DNA from: G020353115 sp964389685
GTDB lineage: Bacteria > Bacteroidota > Bacteroidia > Bacteroidales > VadinHA17
Direction of reading: 5' to 3'
Length of the DNA: 64,000 nt
Assembly: GCA_964389685.1 (NCBI GenBank)
Contig: CAYMFM010000005.1
Location: 1 to 64,000, forward strand
Shown here one piece after another: positions 46,257-54,057 of this stretch (position 1 is its first letter; each line of letters starts with the position of its first letter). Both the position numbers and the translations under genes were made by a program. The notes beneath the pieces are model-generated. The model saw nothing but the letters and a program-made list of their open reading frames with translations, did no database searches and was not told the DNA's origin.

Positions 46257-46276
46257 CCATATTTTATAATAAATGC

Positions 46277-46297
46277 TTGGTCATGTTTATTAATTTG
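46277..46297 (+). repeat. Direct repeat B, left of the AbiE pair
   Basis: 21 bp: TTGGTCATGTT, then T, then ATTAATTTG. The same sequence with one difference lies on the other side of the AbiE genes at 48363-48383. Confidence 0.65.
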
Positions 46298-46382
46298 ACA
46301 ACTTATACCTTTAGTAAATAAATCCAATGCCGAAAGAACAACCTTAAATAAATTGATATTTTGGCAGGTATACCTCGGAGAT

Positions 46383-47210
46383 TTAGATACACCTCTCGAA
46401 TTTCCTTAGCTGCTTCTGGAAATTTCTCCAAACATCCTTAAAACTTTGAAGGTCTTTTATTTGATAACCAAGGTTATCGTTCCATGCCTTTTCGAGAATT
46501 TTTTCCTTTTCACTTACCTTTTCCACGAATTCATCGGGATTATGACCTTTGTGTTCAGCTTTTGCCCGAAACTCGGAATAAATATCTTGCAATTCAATCC
46601 CCTCAAAATTCGTTACATATTCGAAATCATACACATCCCTTGGGATGGTTCTATCCATTAATGCGGTCATTTTCTCAATGATAATTTCTTCCAAACCATA
46701 ACATTGAATGATTACTTCCTCCTCGTCATTAAGATCGGAATATTGATTCATCATCAGTAGTTTTTCAACTTCAAACTCAAGCTTCTCCCCCTTAGAAATA
46801 TCTGTTTTCACGTGATCACCTCTTCCGCCTAACGGACCAACATATTTAATAAAGAATTTAATTCCACCAGATGCATGAACCTCTTTTGAATCTTCTGGTA
46901 TGGAAAGAGTGATATTAGCCGCTTCTTTAATCTCATTGAATATTGTGTTGAATGCATCGAAGATGTTCTCATCGCTAACTTTGTCCTCCATCTCTGGATT
47001 TAGTGTAAAATCCAGATCTTCAGAATAGCGATAGTCTTCAATATGGATCTTCTTGATGCAGGTGCCACCTTTGAATATTAAAGCCTCTTTCAATAGATCA
47101 TTCTTATAAATCCCCCATATTATCCAGGATATTATGTAATCTTTTTCTACCTGTTGTTGTCTTACTCCCTCGCTATTGGCTTTCCGACTAATTTCTTTTG
47201 GTTTGATCAT
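46383..47210 (-). CDS. AbiEii-type nucleotidyltransferase toxin
   Basis: A 275-residue protein of the AbiEii/AbiGii toxin family, the toxic half of the type IV AbiE toxin-antitoxin and phage-abortive system. Motifs are FKGGTCIKK (47-55) and YRYSEDLDF (60-68), matching the nucleotidyltransferase GG-T and S-x-D-x-D signatures. EKMTALMDRTIPRDVYDF later in the chain supplies the third motif. It starts inside the antitoxin stop (ATGA overlap). The N-terminal region MIKPKEISRKANSEGV is also typical. It probably inhibits growth by modifying RNA or a nucleotide-binding target. Confidence 0.9.
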   Translation of the reverse strand: MIKPKEISRKANSEGVRQQQVEKDYIISWIIWGIYKNDLLKEALIFKGGTCIKKIHIEDYRYSEDLDFTLNPEMEDKVSDENIFDAFNTIFNEIKEAANITLSIPEDSKEVHASGGIKFFIKYVGPLGGRGDHVKTDISKGEKLEFEVEKLLMMNQYSDLNDEEEVIIQCYGLEEIIIEKMTALMDRTIPRDVYDFEYVTNFEGIELQDIYSEFRAKAEHKGHNPDEFVEKVSEKEKILEKAWNDNLGYQIKDLQSFKDVWRNFQKQLRKFERCI

Positions 47211-48019
47211 GTGAAGATTGCGTTTTTAATTGAATCAGTATCAATGTTTATTTTCAGACGAAATCGTGAATTCTTCTTACCCTGGTCCGGACCAGTAGTA
47301 TCAAACAAGGAAAACGAGGACCCTGTTTTCTGGAGCAATCTTTCATGATGTATGGTCCATTCAATATTGATAAGATCACAAACAAACAAGTATCTTTTTA
47401 TTGCTGCCTGGCTTTCATTTTTATGAAAGTATGATAACAACGTGTCAAAACTGATCTTGCTTCTGGTTTCATATATTGCCTTTCCTATTTCAATCATTCC
47501 TCCACATAAATGTGGTTTTGTAACAGCATCAACTATGGTTTTTTCGACATCACTAACCATCACTTTCTCGTGCTGATTGATCCAGGTGTTATTAAACCCA
47601 AAGAACCTTGATGTTTTATGTGTTACAAATTGAAATTCTATATTCCTGACTTTTCTTTTGGAAGGAATTACTTGCCGATTGGTTACAATGATTTCTTTTA
47701 AGCATGGCTGAGTTATTAATCCATGTATCTGCATTGCAGAATAATATCCAATGTAATACTCTCGACCTTTCATTAAATATTTAGCAACAAGATGCCAATC
47801 AGGGATATACGTGTAAGCATCTTCACTTGATGGAACAATATGATATAAATTTCGACTTAATTTTATCAACATCCCCTTCCCTACCATAGCTGAAAGAACT
47901 TTGGACAGATAAGTTCTATCAGCATCAGCGTATTCAGAAACCACATCCTGAAAGTTAAAACAGTCCTGGTCATTACCAGAAAATCTTTTAATTATATCCC
48001 AACTGTAATCATTTTTCAT
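47207..48019 (-). CDS. AbiEi-type antitoxin / transcription regulator
   Basis: A 270-residue protein of the type IV antitoxin AbiEi family. An N-terminal winged helix (about 10-65: YLSKVLSAMVGKGMLIKLSRNLY) should bind the promoter. A larger C-terminal domain includes EYYIGYYSAMQIHGL and MVSDVEKTIVDAV, the family's core motifs. The stop overlaps the toxin start by 4 bp. Paired inverted repeats lie around the promoter at 48041-48129. Confidence 0.88.
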   Translation of the reverse strand: MKNDYSWDIIKRFSGNDQDCFNFQDVVSEYADADRTYLSKVLSAMVGKGMLIKLSRNLYHIVPSSEDAYTYIPDWHLVAKYLMKGREYYIGYYSAMQIHGLITQPCLKEIIVTNRQVIPSKRKVRNIEFQFVTHKTSRFFGFNNTWINQHEKVMVSDVEKTIVDAVTKPHLCGGMIEIGKAIYETRSKISFDTLLSYFHKNESQAAIKRYLFVCDLINIEWTIHHERLLQKTGSSFSLFDTTGPDQGKKNSRFRLKINIDTDSIKNAIFT

Positions 48020-48040
48020 TATAATGATATTTATTATCTA

Positions 48041-48129
48041 ATTATTGTAGAATAAACAACAATACAAATATAATAAATATCTGATTTTGGATAATAATTA
48101 TTTACTTATTGTATATTATTAAACAATAA
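48041..48129 (-). promoter_or_regulatory. AbiE promoter with two inverted-repeat operators
   Basis: A -7 box TATATTTG lies on the minus strand at 48065-48072. One inverted repeat, ATTATTGT/ACAACAAT (48041-48048, 48056-48063), lies just downstream of it in the direction of transcription. A second, TTATTGT/ACAATAA (48106-48112, 48123-48129), lies upstream. Known AbiEi proteins repress by binding two inverted repeats at their own promoter, so these are candidate operators. Confidence 0.55.
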
Positions 48130-48425
48130 TATAATATTTTTTATCCATTTATATATGGAAATAACTATTCATAGTCAACTGGGCCTGTAATAAAAAGCTA
48201 TTTTGATAATTAACAACATGTCCTGGTGATCCTATTATTCTTTTCACTAAATTTGTTTTGCTTCACTGATTCTATTTTAAAGAGATTCTAGTCAAACAAC
48301 TAAGCCTTGATTGATTGTTAATATTAACAATCGACAAGTTCGTAACATTTCATTTAAGGGTTTTGGTCATGTTCATTAATTTGTATGTCAAATTAATGAA
48401 CAGATAATTACATAAATAAAAATCT
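48130..48425. other. AT-rich region between AbiE and the lipoprotein gene
   Basis: No gene is seen. A perfect 13-bp hairpin (48371-48401) overlaps direct repeat B near the right end. The rest is AT-rich without a clear motif. Confidence 0.5.
48363..48401. repeat. Direct repeat B, right copy, with perfect hairpin
   Basis: TTGGTCATGTT, then C, then ATTAATTTG matches 46277-46297 with one difference. Here it continues into a perfect hairpin: GTTCATTAATTTG (48371-48383), 5-base loop, CAAATTAATGAAC (48389-48401). Confidence 0.7.
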
Positions 48426-48887
48426 ATGAAAGCATCAATTAGAATATTATTCTTATGCGGAATAATTGTTCTTTCGACATTTAGCTGTAAGAAAGAAAGG
48501 GGAAATTTTGAGCCTATTGAGATTAAAAAAATCACTGATTTTGGCTGTGATGACTGTTATTTATTATTAAAGCCGGAATATAGTAATGATACTTATTATG
48601 TGATTTATTCCGAAGATGATTTCACAAAATATACAAAATATATACCAGGTGAGAATATACCATCGATTGATTTTGAAAAATACTTTTTAATAATTGGAGC
48701 AAAGTGGTTTGGTACTGGGGTGAAAATACTGAAAGAAAAAGCTGAAACAAATAACATTGAAATTGTATACCATGTAACATTCTTAACGGATTTTTCATTA
48801 GTAGCATTAGGAATAAGTTATCATGCTTTTATAGAGAAACCAGTTAAGGAAAAAACAGTGCGTGTAGAAATAACTATAAAACCTTAG
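48426..48887 (+). CDS. Small lipoprotein, possibly PrcB-like
   Basis: A 153-residue protein with a lipoprotein signal (IIVLSTFSC, Cys about 21). The middle has a CDDCY motif and the end, IVYHVTFLTDFSLVALGISYHAFIEKP, has the beta-strand and YHA pattern of PrcB C-terminal-like domains; this match is weak and from memory. It is AT-rich like the rest of the island. The stop is 9 bp before the hairpin array, whose first hairpin could end its transcript. Confidence 0.55.
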   Translation: MKASIRILFLCGIIVLSTFSCKKERGNFEPIEIKKITDFGCDDCYLLLKPEYSNDTYYVIYSEDDFTKYTKYIPGENIPSIDFEKYFLIIGAKWFGTGVKILKEKAETNNIEIVYHVTFLTDFSLVALGISYHAFIEKPVKEKTVRVEITIKP

Positions 48888-48895
48888 AGGTGGAA

Positions 48896-49135
48896 TTAAC
48901 CCGAAAAATTCAAAGAATTTTTCGCCATTTATGGCTGACGAAAAGTCAAATTCAAGTATGTCAACTGTTTCACTCAACAGTTATCTTCAAAACTGATGAA
49001 AATTTTATACCCAAACTTGAGGGTATTGAATTTGACTTTTATCAGGGTTAACCCTGACATACATAATTGATAATCAATAGATTACAATTATGTATCGTCA
49101 TTATTCATGCTGAATGCATGAATAATTCGGGTTAA
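48896..49135. mobile_element. 240-bp hairpin-array element
   Basis: Ends TTAACCCGAAAAATTC and GAATAATTCGGGTTAA are near-perfect inverted repeats (14 of 16). Between them lie at least eight perfect inverted repeats: 48902-48924 (AAA triloop), 48924-48935, 48936-48948, 48963-48982, 49007-49026, the palindrome TCAGGGTTAACCCTGA at 49042-49057, 49059-49095 and 49100-49126. A 15-bp pair (48941-48955 with 49026-49040) encloses two of them. No gene. Part of a second copy is at 1-54. It could be a MITE, a recombination site or a structured RNA. Confidence 0.7.
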
Positions 49136-49265
49136 CAATAAATCAACCACTCTGAAAGATAAAACATACACGATCAATGTTTCCGGTTGGAAAGAGGGTA
49201 TCTACTTTGTGCGTGCAAAAGTAAAAGACAATTTAGTGTCCGGAAAGTTTATGGTAACAAGGTAA
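49136..49265 (+). pseudogene. Remnant of a type IX secretion C-terminal sorting domain
   Basis: The open frame from the end of the hairpin element encodes about 43 residues, ending ...SGWKEGIYFVRAKVKD, then NLVSGKFMVTR and a stop. The G-x-Y-x-V-R pattern, a V-x-x-x-K-F-x-V strand and the ending at the last basic residue are typical of Por secretion-system (type IX) tails. There is no start codon and the reading frame is closed upstream by a stop inside the element. It is therefore the surviving 3' end of a larger secreted-protein gene. Confidence 0.65.
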
Positions 49266-49270
49266 CACAA

Positions 49271-49296
49271 AGGTTTTTCAATAGTTATCGACAGAT
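49271..49296 (+). repeat. Island-flanking repeat A, right copy
   Basis: AGGTTTTTCAATAGTTATC onward, matching 46231-46256 with three mismatches in 26 bp, same orientation. It overlaps the 3' end of the hydrolase remnant. Confidence 0.55.
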
Positions 49297-49704
49297 GGTT
49301 TCGATCCATGCTGAAATGTCCCCGATAACGTAGCCTGGTATATTGCCGGGTTTTGAATATTCAGCAGGCAAACTTTTGCCTTTTCCTTCCATAAATAAAT
49401 GGTTCAAGGTTGGATAGGAGATTATTGTCACATTCGTCATTTCGCCTACAGCTTCTTTCCAGATCCCAAAATCGTTTATCGTCACCTGGTAGTCCCTTTC
49501 TCCCTGCAGCATAAGAACCGGGATAGTTAATCTTTTTAACGTTTCAACGGGATCGTATTTTACCAGGTCGATCCAGTAGGAAGGGGGTAAATCAAAAAGC
49601 AGATCTTCGTTGAGGCTTGTTTCTGTAAACTCCCTTTCCTTGATCTGTCTGACTTTTTCCTGAAGATCCTGTTTTGCTATCCTCGGCGCAACGAAAGCGC
49701 CCAT
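49285..49704 (-). pseudogene. Alpha/beta hydrolase remnant
   Basis: A 139-residue frame corresponds to the C-terminal part of an alpha/beta-hydrolase. It carries LMLQGERDYQV with the catalytic Asp, and PTLNHLFMEG with the catalytic His. It begins MGAFVAPRIA, which from memory is what follows the GHSLG nucleophile elbow in relatives; the elbow itself is absent and the upstream reading frame is unrelated. A segment of about 40 residues that normally follows also appears to be missing. It is probably an inactive gene remnant. Confidence 0.6.
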
Positions 49705-49760
49705 CTGATCTTCATTCCTTTCATCTCTCCTGTCTATTATGATCCATCCTTGTGATCACC

Positions 49761-50885
49761 TTACAATTTACTTTCCTTAATCCTGTAATCCACGTTTCTC
49801 TCTTTGAGGTAGGTCAGCATAAACCGGAAATTCTCCTCACTTTCTCCCACATATTCCGGGGGGCAGATTCCTTTCCTCTCAAAGCTCCCTTCCAGCAACA
49901 GGTTAGCAACGCCGGTGCAGGTATAACCGGTTGTCCGTGCCATGGAAATGGTATTAGTCTTTCGGTCAAACCGGTCAAACAGTTCATACGTTATTTCTTT
50001 ACCTGATCCGGTGATGATAACGCGCATGACGGTAAAATCTTCTTCTCCCGGTTTCAGTTTCCACTTTGGAAAGAGCAGCCTTGAGGTAAGTTCGATGGGG
50101 CGGATTTTTTTCCCACCCACATCGATCTCTTCATAGGAGAAAAAACCACTTTCACGAAGGACCCTGAGGTATTCGATGCAACCGGGATACCGTAGCGTTT
50201 TCTCGATCATGTTTGGTATGTTCATGGTTCGCAGGAGGCTGCGGAGTCCATCAGAATTCCACGCTTCCAGTGTCCCGATTTTTTCAAAGTAAACCAATTC
50301 AGGGTCTGAAAGGGCTTGCTTCACTATCAGTCCTCCATTCTCGATGTATCTTGCAGGCCGTATGTACTCTTCAATGACATCAATGGGAGAAAATACTGCC
50401 TTGTATTCAAAGGGCCATTCCCGCTCAAACGGTAACCCCCCAACCAGGCATTCATACCGGTCCACATCCATGGTATGGTTGTGGTACCCCAGGATGATAT
50501 TCCCCATTCCGGGAGCTATACCACAATCGACCACCACCGTAACGTTGTTCTCACGTGCTGCCTCATCCAGGATAAACGGATCCTGGGGGAAAAAGGAGAT
50601 ATCAACCATGTTTTTACCGGCTTGAATAACATGTTTCACCGTATTAAAGCCCATAAACCCAGGTACTGCTCCGATAACCAGGTCAAATCCCTCGACAGCC
50701 GCTTTTATTGAATCGCCGGTATGCAGATCCCTGTTAACGGTTTTGATGTTATGTTCTTCGCTCAGCTTATCCAGGGCTTCCTGGTTAATGTCCACTGCTG
50801 TAACATCATACTGATTATTCAGGTCAATGGCGATGGCATTTCCGACCAGTCCTGCTCCCAGAACTACAATTTTTTTCTTTTCCAT
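49761..50885 (-). CDS. Saccharopine dehydrogenase-like / lysine 6-dehydrogenase-like oxidoreductase
   Basis: A 374-residue NAD(P)-dependent enzyme. The N-terminal Rossmann fold has VVLGAGLVGNAIAIDL (7-22) and DINQEAL for the adenosine. Downstream, DCGIAPGMGNI and the C-terminal MARTTGYTCTGVANLLLEG fit saccharopine dehydrogenase and L-lysine 6-dehydrogenase. It probably acts on lysine or a related amino acid, in catabolism or interconversion. It follows the nucleoside transporter gene on the same strand by 17 bp; the connection is not obvious. Confidence 0.78.
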   Translation of the reverse strand: MEKKKIVVLGAGLVGNAIAIDLNNQYDVTAVDINQEALDKLSEEHNIKTVNRDLHTGDSIKAAVEGFDLVIGAVPGFMGFNTVKHVIQAGKNMVDISFFPQDPFILDEAARENNVTVVVDCGIAPGMGNIILGYHNHTMDVDRYECLVGGLPFEREWPFEYKAVFSPIDVIEEYIRPARYIENGGLIVKQALSDPELVYFEKIGTLEAWNSDGLRSLLRTMNIPNMIEKTLRYPGCIEYLRVLRESGFFSYEEIDVGGKKIRPIELTSRLLFPKWKLKPGEEDFTVMRVIITGSGKEITYELFDRFDRKTNTISMARTTGYTCTGVANLLLEGSFERKGICPPEYVGESEENFRFMLTYLKERNVDYRIKESKL

Positions 50886-50902
50886 ATCGTGTTATTTTGA
50901 AC

Positions 50903-52432
50903 TTATCCCAGGATCACACCGATTATGGTGGCAGAAAGCAAGGAAGCCAGGGTCCCTGCCAGGAGGGCTCTCATACCCAGTTGTGATAGCATCACCCGTT
51001 TCCCTGGTGCGAGTGATCCAATACCTCCGATCTGGATACCGATGGATGCAAAATTGGCAAATCCACAGAGCATATAGGTTGCCATGATAATCGATTTTTG
51101 TGAGACGAAGGCGCCGGCCTCTTTCAATTCCGAAAGGCTTATGTATCCGATAAATTCGGTCATGATGATCTTCTCGCCAAGCATTCTTCCCACCAGTGTA
51201 ATGTCTTCCCGGGCAACACCCAGTACCCACATCAATGGGGCGAAGGCATACCCCAGCAAAAATTCCAGTGAAAGTTCCTCGTATTGTCCTTTTGTTACCC
51301 GCTCAATGATTTCATTCAGGGAAGTAAGGTCTCCGATTTTATCCAAAATATAATTAAACATGGCAATTAAAGCAACGAAAACCAGAAGCATGGCAGCGAT
51401 ATTAACTGCCAGGCGAAGGCCTTGCCCGGTGCCATTTGATATGGCATCCAGCACATTTTTTCCGATCCGGTCTTTTGATACCTCAACTTCCTTTTCGATC
51501 TTTTCGGTTTGGGGAAGCAGGATTTTGGAGATTACCACCACACCCGGGGCTGCCATGACAGAGGCAGTCAGCAGGTGCTTGGCGAACAAGACACGCTGGA
51601 CCGGATCATCACCTCCCAGAAAACTGATGTATGCTGCCAGAACACCACCGGCAAGGGTTGCCATTCCCCCTGACATCACGAGTAACATTTCCGAGCGATT
51701 CATCCTCTCCAGGTATTCCTTGATCATCAGTGGGGACTCGGTCTGACCAAGAAAAATATTACCGGCAACGGAAAGGCTTTCAGCTCCGGAAAGCCTAAGC
51801 AACCTGGTCATTACCCAGGCCATTCCATACACCACTTTCTGAATGATCCCGTAATAAAACAGGACGCTGGTTAACGCCGAGAAAAAAATGACGGTTGGCA
51901 AAATGGTAATGGCAAAGTTGAGGAGTGGTTCTTCAATCTCCCCGGTAGATATGGATTTGAAAAGGAACTTTGATCCCTCCAGGGTAAAGTCAACAATTTT
52001 CACGAATACCTTGCCACAGAATTCGAAGAAAGCCTGAATAAACGGGACTTGTAACACTCCAATGGCAAGCAGAATCTGAATCCCTAACCCAATGAACACG
52101 ACCCGCCAGGAAATGGCTTTCCGGTTTGTGCTGAAGAGCCAGGAAAGAAGGATTAAAACGAGCATACCAATCAGCCCCCTGATCATGGCTATCAGATTAA
52201 ATCCCTTATTCGCCGACTCATCCGTTATCAGGATGGCTTTGTGTCCGGTGTTCTTTTTTGTATCCTCAATGCCGTTTCCCCCGACAGTGTAAAGCGTATC
52301 GCTGCCAGCAATGGAATCATCAACCAGGATCCTGGCATTTCGACTCACGGAAGTGTCTGAAGTATTTTGAGAGAGAAGGGAATCGGGTATGAATAAGATC
52401 AATAGTAAAACCAGAAATATGCACCGTTTCAT
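50903..52432 (-). CDS. Concentrative nucleoside transporter (CNT family)
   Basis: A 509-residue ion-coupled nucleoside importer. Family motifs such as GQTESPLMIKEYL, ERMNRSEMLLVMSGGMATLAGGVL and GFANFASIGIQIGGIGSLAPG are clear. Before the first transport helices it has about 80 residues that look like a signal peptide plus a short periplasmic segment, not typical of bacterial CNTs. It is followed by the saccharopine dehydrogenase-like gene. Confidence 0.88.
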   Translation of the reverse strand: MKRCIFLVLLLILFIPDSLLSQNTSDTSVSRNARILVDDSIAGSDTLYTVGGNGIEDTKKNTGHKAILITDESANKGFNLIAMIRGLIGMLVLILLSWLFSTNRKAISWRVVFIGLGIQILLAIGVLQVPFIQAFFEFCGKVFVKIVDFTLEGSKFLFKSISTGEIEEPLLNFAITILPTVIFFSALTSVLFYYGIIQKVVYGMAWVMTRLLRLSGAESLSVAGNIFLGQTESPLMIKEYLERMNRSEMLLVMSGGMATLAGGVLAAYISFLGGDDPVQRVLFAKHLLTASVMAAPGVVVISKILLPQTEKIEKEVEVSKDRIGKNVLDAISNGTGQGLRLAVNIAAMLLVFVALIAMFNYILDKIGDLTSLNEIIERVTKGQYEELSLEFLLGYAFAPLMWVLGVAREDITLVGRMLGEKIIMTEFIGYISLSELKEAGAFVSQKSIIMATYMLCGFANFASIGIQIGGIGSLAPGKRVMLSQLGMRALLAGTLASLLSATIIGVILG

Positions 52433-52443
52433 CCAGGGAAGTA

Positions 52444-53055
52444 TTAATCTTTTTTCCTGCGTTTCAACTCATCTCTGATCAGGGAAGCTTTTTCATAATT
52501 TTCCTTAGTGATCGCCTCTTCCAGCAACTCTTTGAGCTCCTTTTCGGATTGCCCTTTTAAATCCGGGTCGACAAGTGGATTTTTCCCTGAAGGGGAAGGT
52601 TCAAACTTTTCTTCGTCGGCTGAATCATCGTCTGATTCGTTTTCAATATCCAATACAATCCCGGATTGCGCCATGATCTCCTCTGTTGTATAGATCGGGC
52701 ACTTGAACCGTAAAGCGAGAGCAATGGCATCGGATGTTCTGGCATCAATGGTCACTTCGCGATCCTTGTAAACACAAACCAGTTTTGAATAGAAAACCCC
52801 TTCTTCCAGGCGATATATATTCACCTCAATCAGTGATATATCGAATGCGGTGGCAAAACTAAGAAACAGATCGTGGGTTAAGGGACGGGGAGGGTTGAGC
52901 CCCTCCAGCTGAATGGCGATGGCTTGCGCCTCAAAACCTCCGATAATAATGGGTATCCTCCGATCACCATTCTCCTCGGTCAATACCAATGCATATGCTC
53001 CGGATTGCGTCTGACTGTAAGAAATTCCTAGGACATTCAATTTGATCTTATCCAT
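52444..53055 (-). CDS. Bifunctional nuclease domain (DUF151) protein with UVR motif
   Basis: 203 residues from the ATG at 53055 (MDKIKLNVLGISYSQTQSGAYALVL). A longer reading from 53145 starts upstream of the likely -7 box (53103-53110) and is rejected. Residues about 1-140 form the DUF151 bifunctional nuclease domain (RRIPIIIGGFEAQAIAIQLEG, ARTSDAIALALRFKCPIY). A UVR/UvrB-C-type helical motif ends the protein (LLEEAITKENYEKASLIRDEL). Related proteins have RNase and DNase activity in vitro. It is divergent from rplU. Confidence 0.87.
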   Translation of the reverse strand: MDKIKLNVLGISYSQTQSGAYALVLTEENGDRRIPIIIGGFEAQAIAIQLEGLNPPRPLTHDLFLSFATAFDISLIEVNIYRLEEGVFYSKLVCVYKDREVTIDARTSDAIALALRFKCPIYTTEEIMAQSGIVLDIENESDDDSADEEKFEPSPSGKNPLVDPDLKGQSEKELKELLEEAITKENYEKASLIRDELKRRKKD

Positions 53056-53102
53056 ACTTAAAAAAAATAAAGGAAAGATTCTCCCTTCTTGCTTGGCACC
53101 TA

Positions 53103-53110
53103 CAAATATA
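53103..53110 (-). promoter_or_regulatory. -7 box for the DUF151 gene
   Basis: TATATTTG on the minus strand, 48 bp before the chosen start at 53055; it argues against the earlier in-frame start at 53145. Confidence 0.55.
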
Positions 53111-53154
53111 ATGAAATCATCGTTATCTGAATTTTGTATATCCATTTAATTTTA

Positions 53155-53162
53155 TATTTTTG
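53155..53162 (+). promoter_or_regulatory. -7 box for rplU-rpmA
   Basis: TATTTTTG, 36 bp before the rplU ATG. It fits TAnnTTTG and is divergent from the DUF151 promoter. Confidence 0.5.
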
Positions 53163-53198
53163 CAGTCCGAAAGTTTTGCACCTGTAAACAGTACCATA

Positions 53199-53744
53199 AT
53201 GTATGCAATAGTTGATGTAGCAGGACAGCAGTTTAAGGTAGAGAAAGACCAGAAGATATATGTCCACCGTCTGGAAGGTAAAGAAGGGGATATGGTTGAA
53301 TTTGACCGTGTGCTGCTGATTGAAGATGGAGATAAAATCCTTATTGGAGAACCCATTATTCAAGGAGCACTTGTTTCAGGAAAAATCATAAGCCACCTTA
53401 AGGGAGATAAGGTAAAAGTATTCAAGAAAAAGCGAAGAAAAGGATACCAGGTGCTTACAGGTCACAGACAATACATGAGCCAGATACTCATTGAAGAGAT
53501 CCTTGAAAAAGGAGGAGTGAAAAAAGAGACCGAAGAAAAGCCGAAGGCTAAACCAAAAGCCGCAGCAAAAAAACAACCTGCTCCGGCTAAGAAAAGCACT
53601 GCAAAAACCAGCCCGAAAGCTCAAACAAAAGCGAAAGCTGCAGAAAAAAAACCGGCAACCACAGCTGGAGGAGCCGGTAAGAAAACCGCAACAAAAAAGG
53701 CAGCTCCAAAAAAAGGTGGTGATTCAAAAAAGAAGACAGAATAA
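53199..53744 (+). CDS. rplU: 50S ribosomal protein L21 with basic C-terminal tail
   Basis: 181 residues from the ATG at 53199; the upstream in-frame ATG near 53160 would be at or before the transcription start. Residues 1-106 are a complete L21 ([34 protein letters not shown]). Residues 107-181 form a Lys/Ala/Pro/Thr-rich tail resembling histone H1 tails. It binds 23S rRNA; the tail may bind rRNA or DNA. It is followed by rpmA 29 bp downstream. Confidence 0.94.
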   Translation: MYAIVDVAGQQFKVEKDQKIYVHRLEGKEGDMVEFDRVLLIEDGDKILIGEPIIQGALVSGKIISHLKGDKVKVFKKKRRKGYQVLTGHRQYMSQILIEEILEKGGVKKETEEKPKAKPKAAAKKQPAPAKKSTAKTSPKAQTKAKAAEKKPATTAGGAGKKTATKKAAPKKGGDSKKKTE

Positions 53745-53773
53745 ATCCCTTTTCACAACTAAAAGATTGTAAC

Positions 53774-54034
53774 ATGGCACACAAAAAAGGAGCAGGAAGT
53801 TCACGGAATGGGAGAGAATCAGAAAGCAAACGGCTTGGCGTAAAGCTCTTTGGAGGGGAGATAGCAAAAGCTGGAAATATCATTGTTCGTCAAAGAGGAA
53901 CAAAACATTATCCGGGTGAAAATGTCGGAATGGGAAAAGATCATACCCTCTTTGCCCTGACCGACGGGGAAGTTACCTTTAGAAAAAAGAGGAATAATAA
54001 ATCCTATGTTTCTGTTGTTCCCATTTCCAAATAG
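53774..54034 (+). CDS. rpmA: 50S ribosomal protein L27
   Basis: An 86-residue protein with the family's start [20 protein letters not shown], and [14 protein letters not shown] near the end. Its N-terminus reaches the peptidyl-transferase centre. It begins directly with MAHKKG, so no removable N-terminal extension as in Firmicutes is seen. A terminator hairpin follows. Confidence 0.97.
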   Translation: MAHKKGAGSSRNGRESESKRLGVKLFGGEIAKAGNIIVRQRGTKHYPGENVGMGKDHTLFALTDGEVTFRKKRNNKSYVSVVPISK

Positions 54035-54057
54035 AACAATACCATACCAAGACATCA

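Noticed and set aside
48896..49135. Integron attC array
   Set aside because: The ends TTAACCCGAA/TTCGGGTTAA and the many different perfect stems do not show the paired R/L boxes and extrahelical bases of attC, and there is no integrase or gene cassette pattern.
48896..49135. CRISPR array
   Set aside because: The hairpins differ in sequence and spacing. There is no direct repeat of constant length with spacers, and no cas gene in the window.
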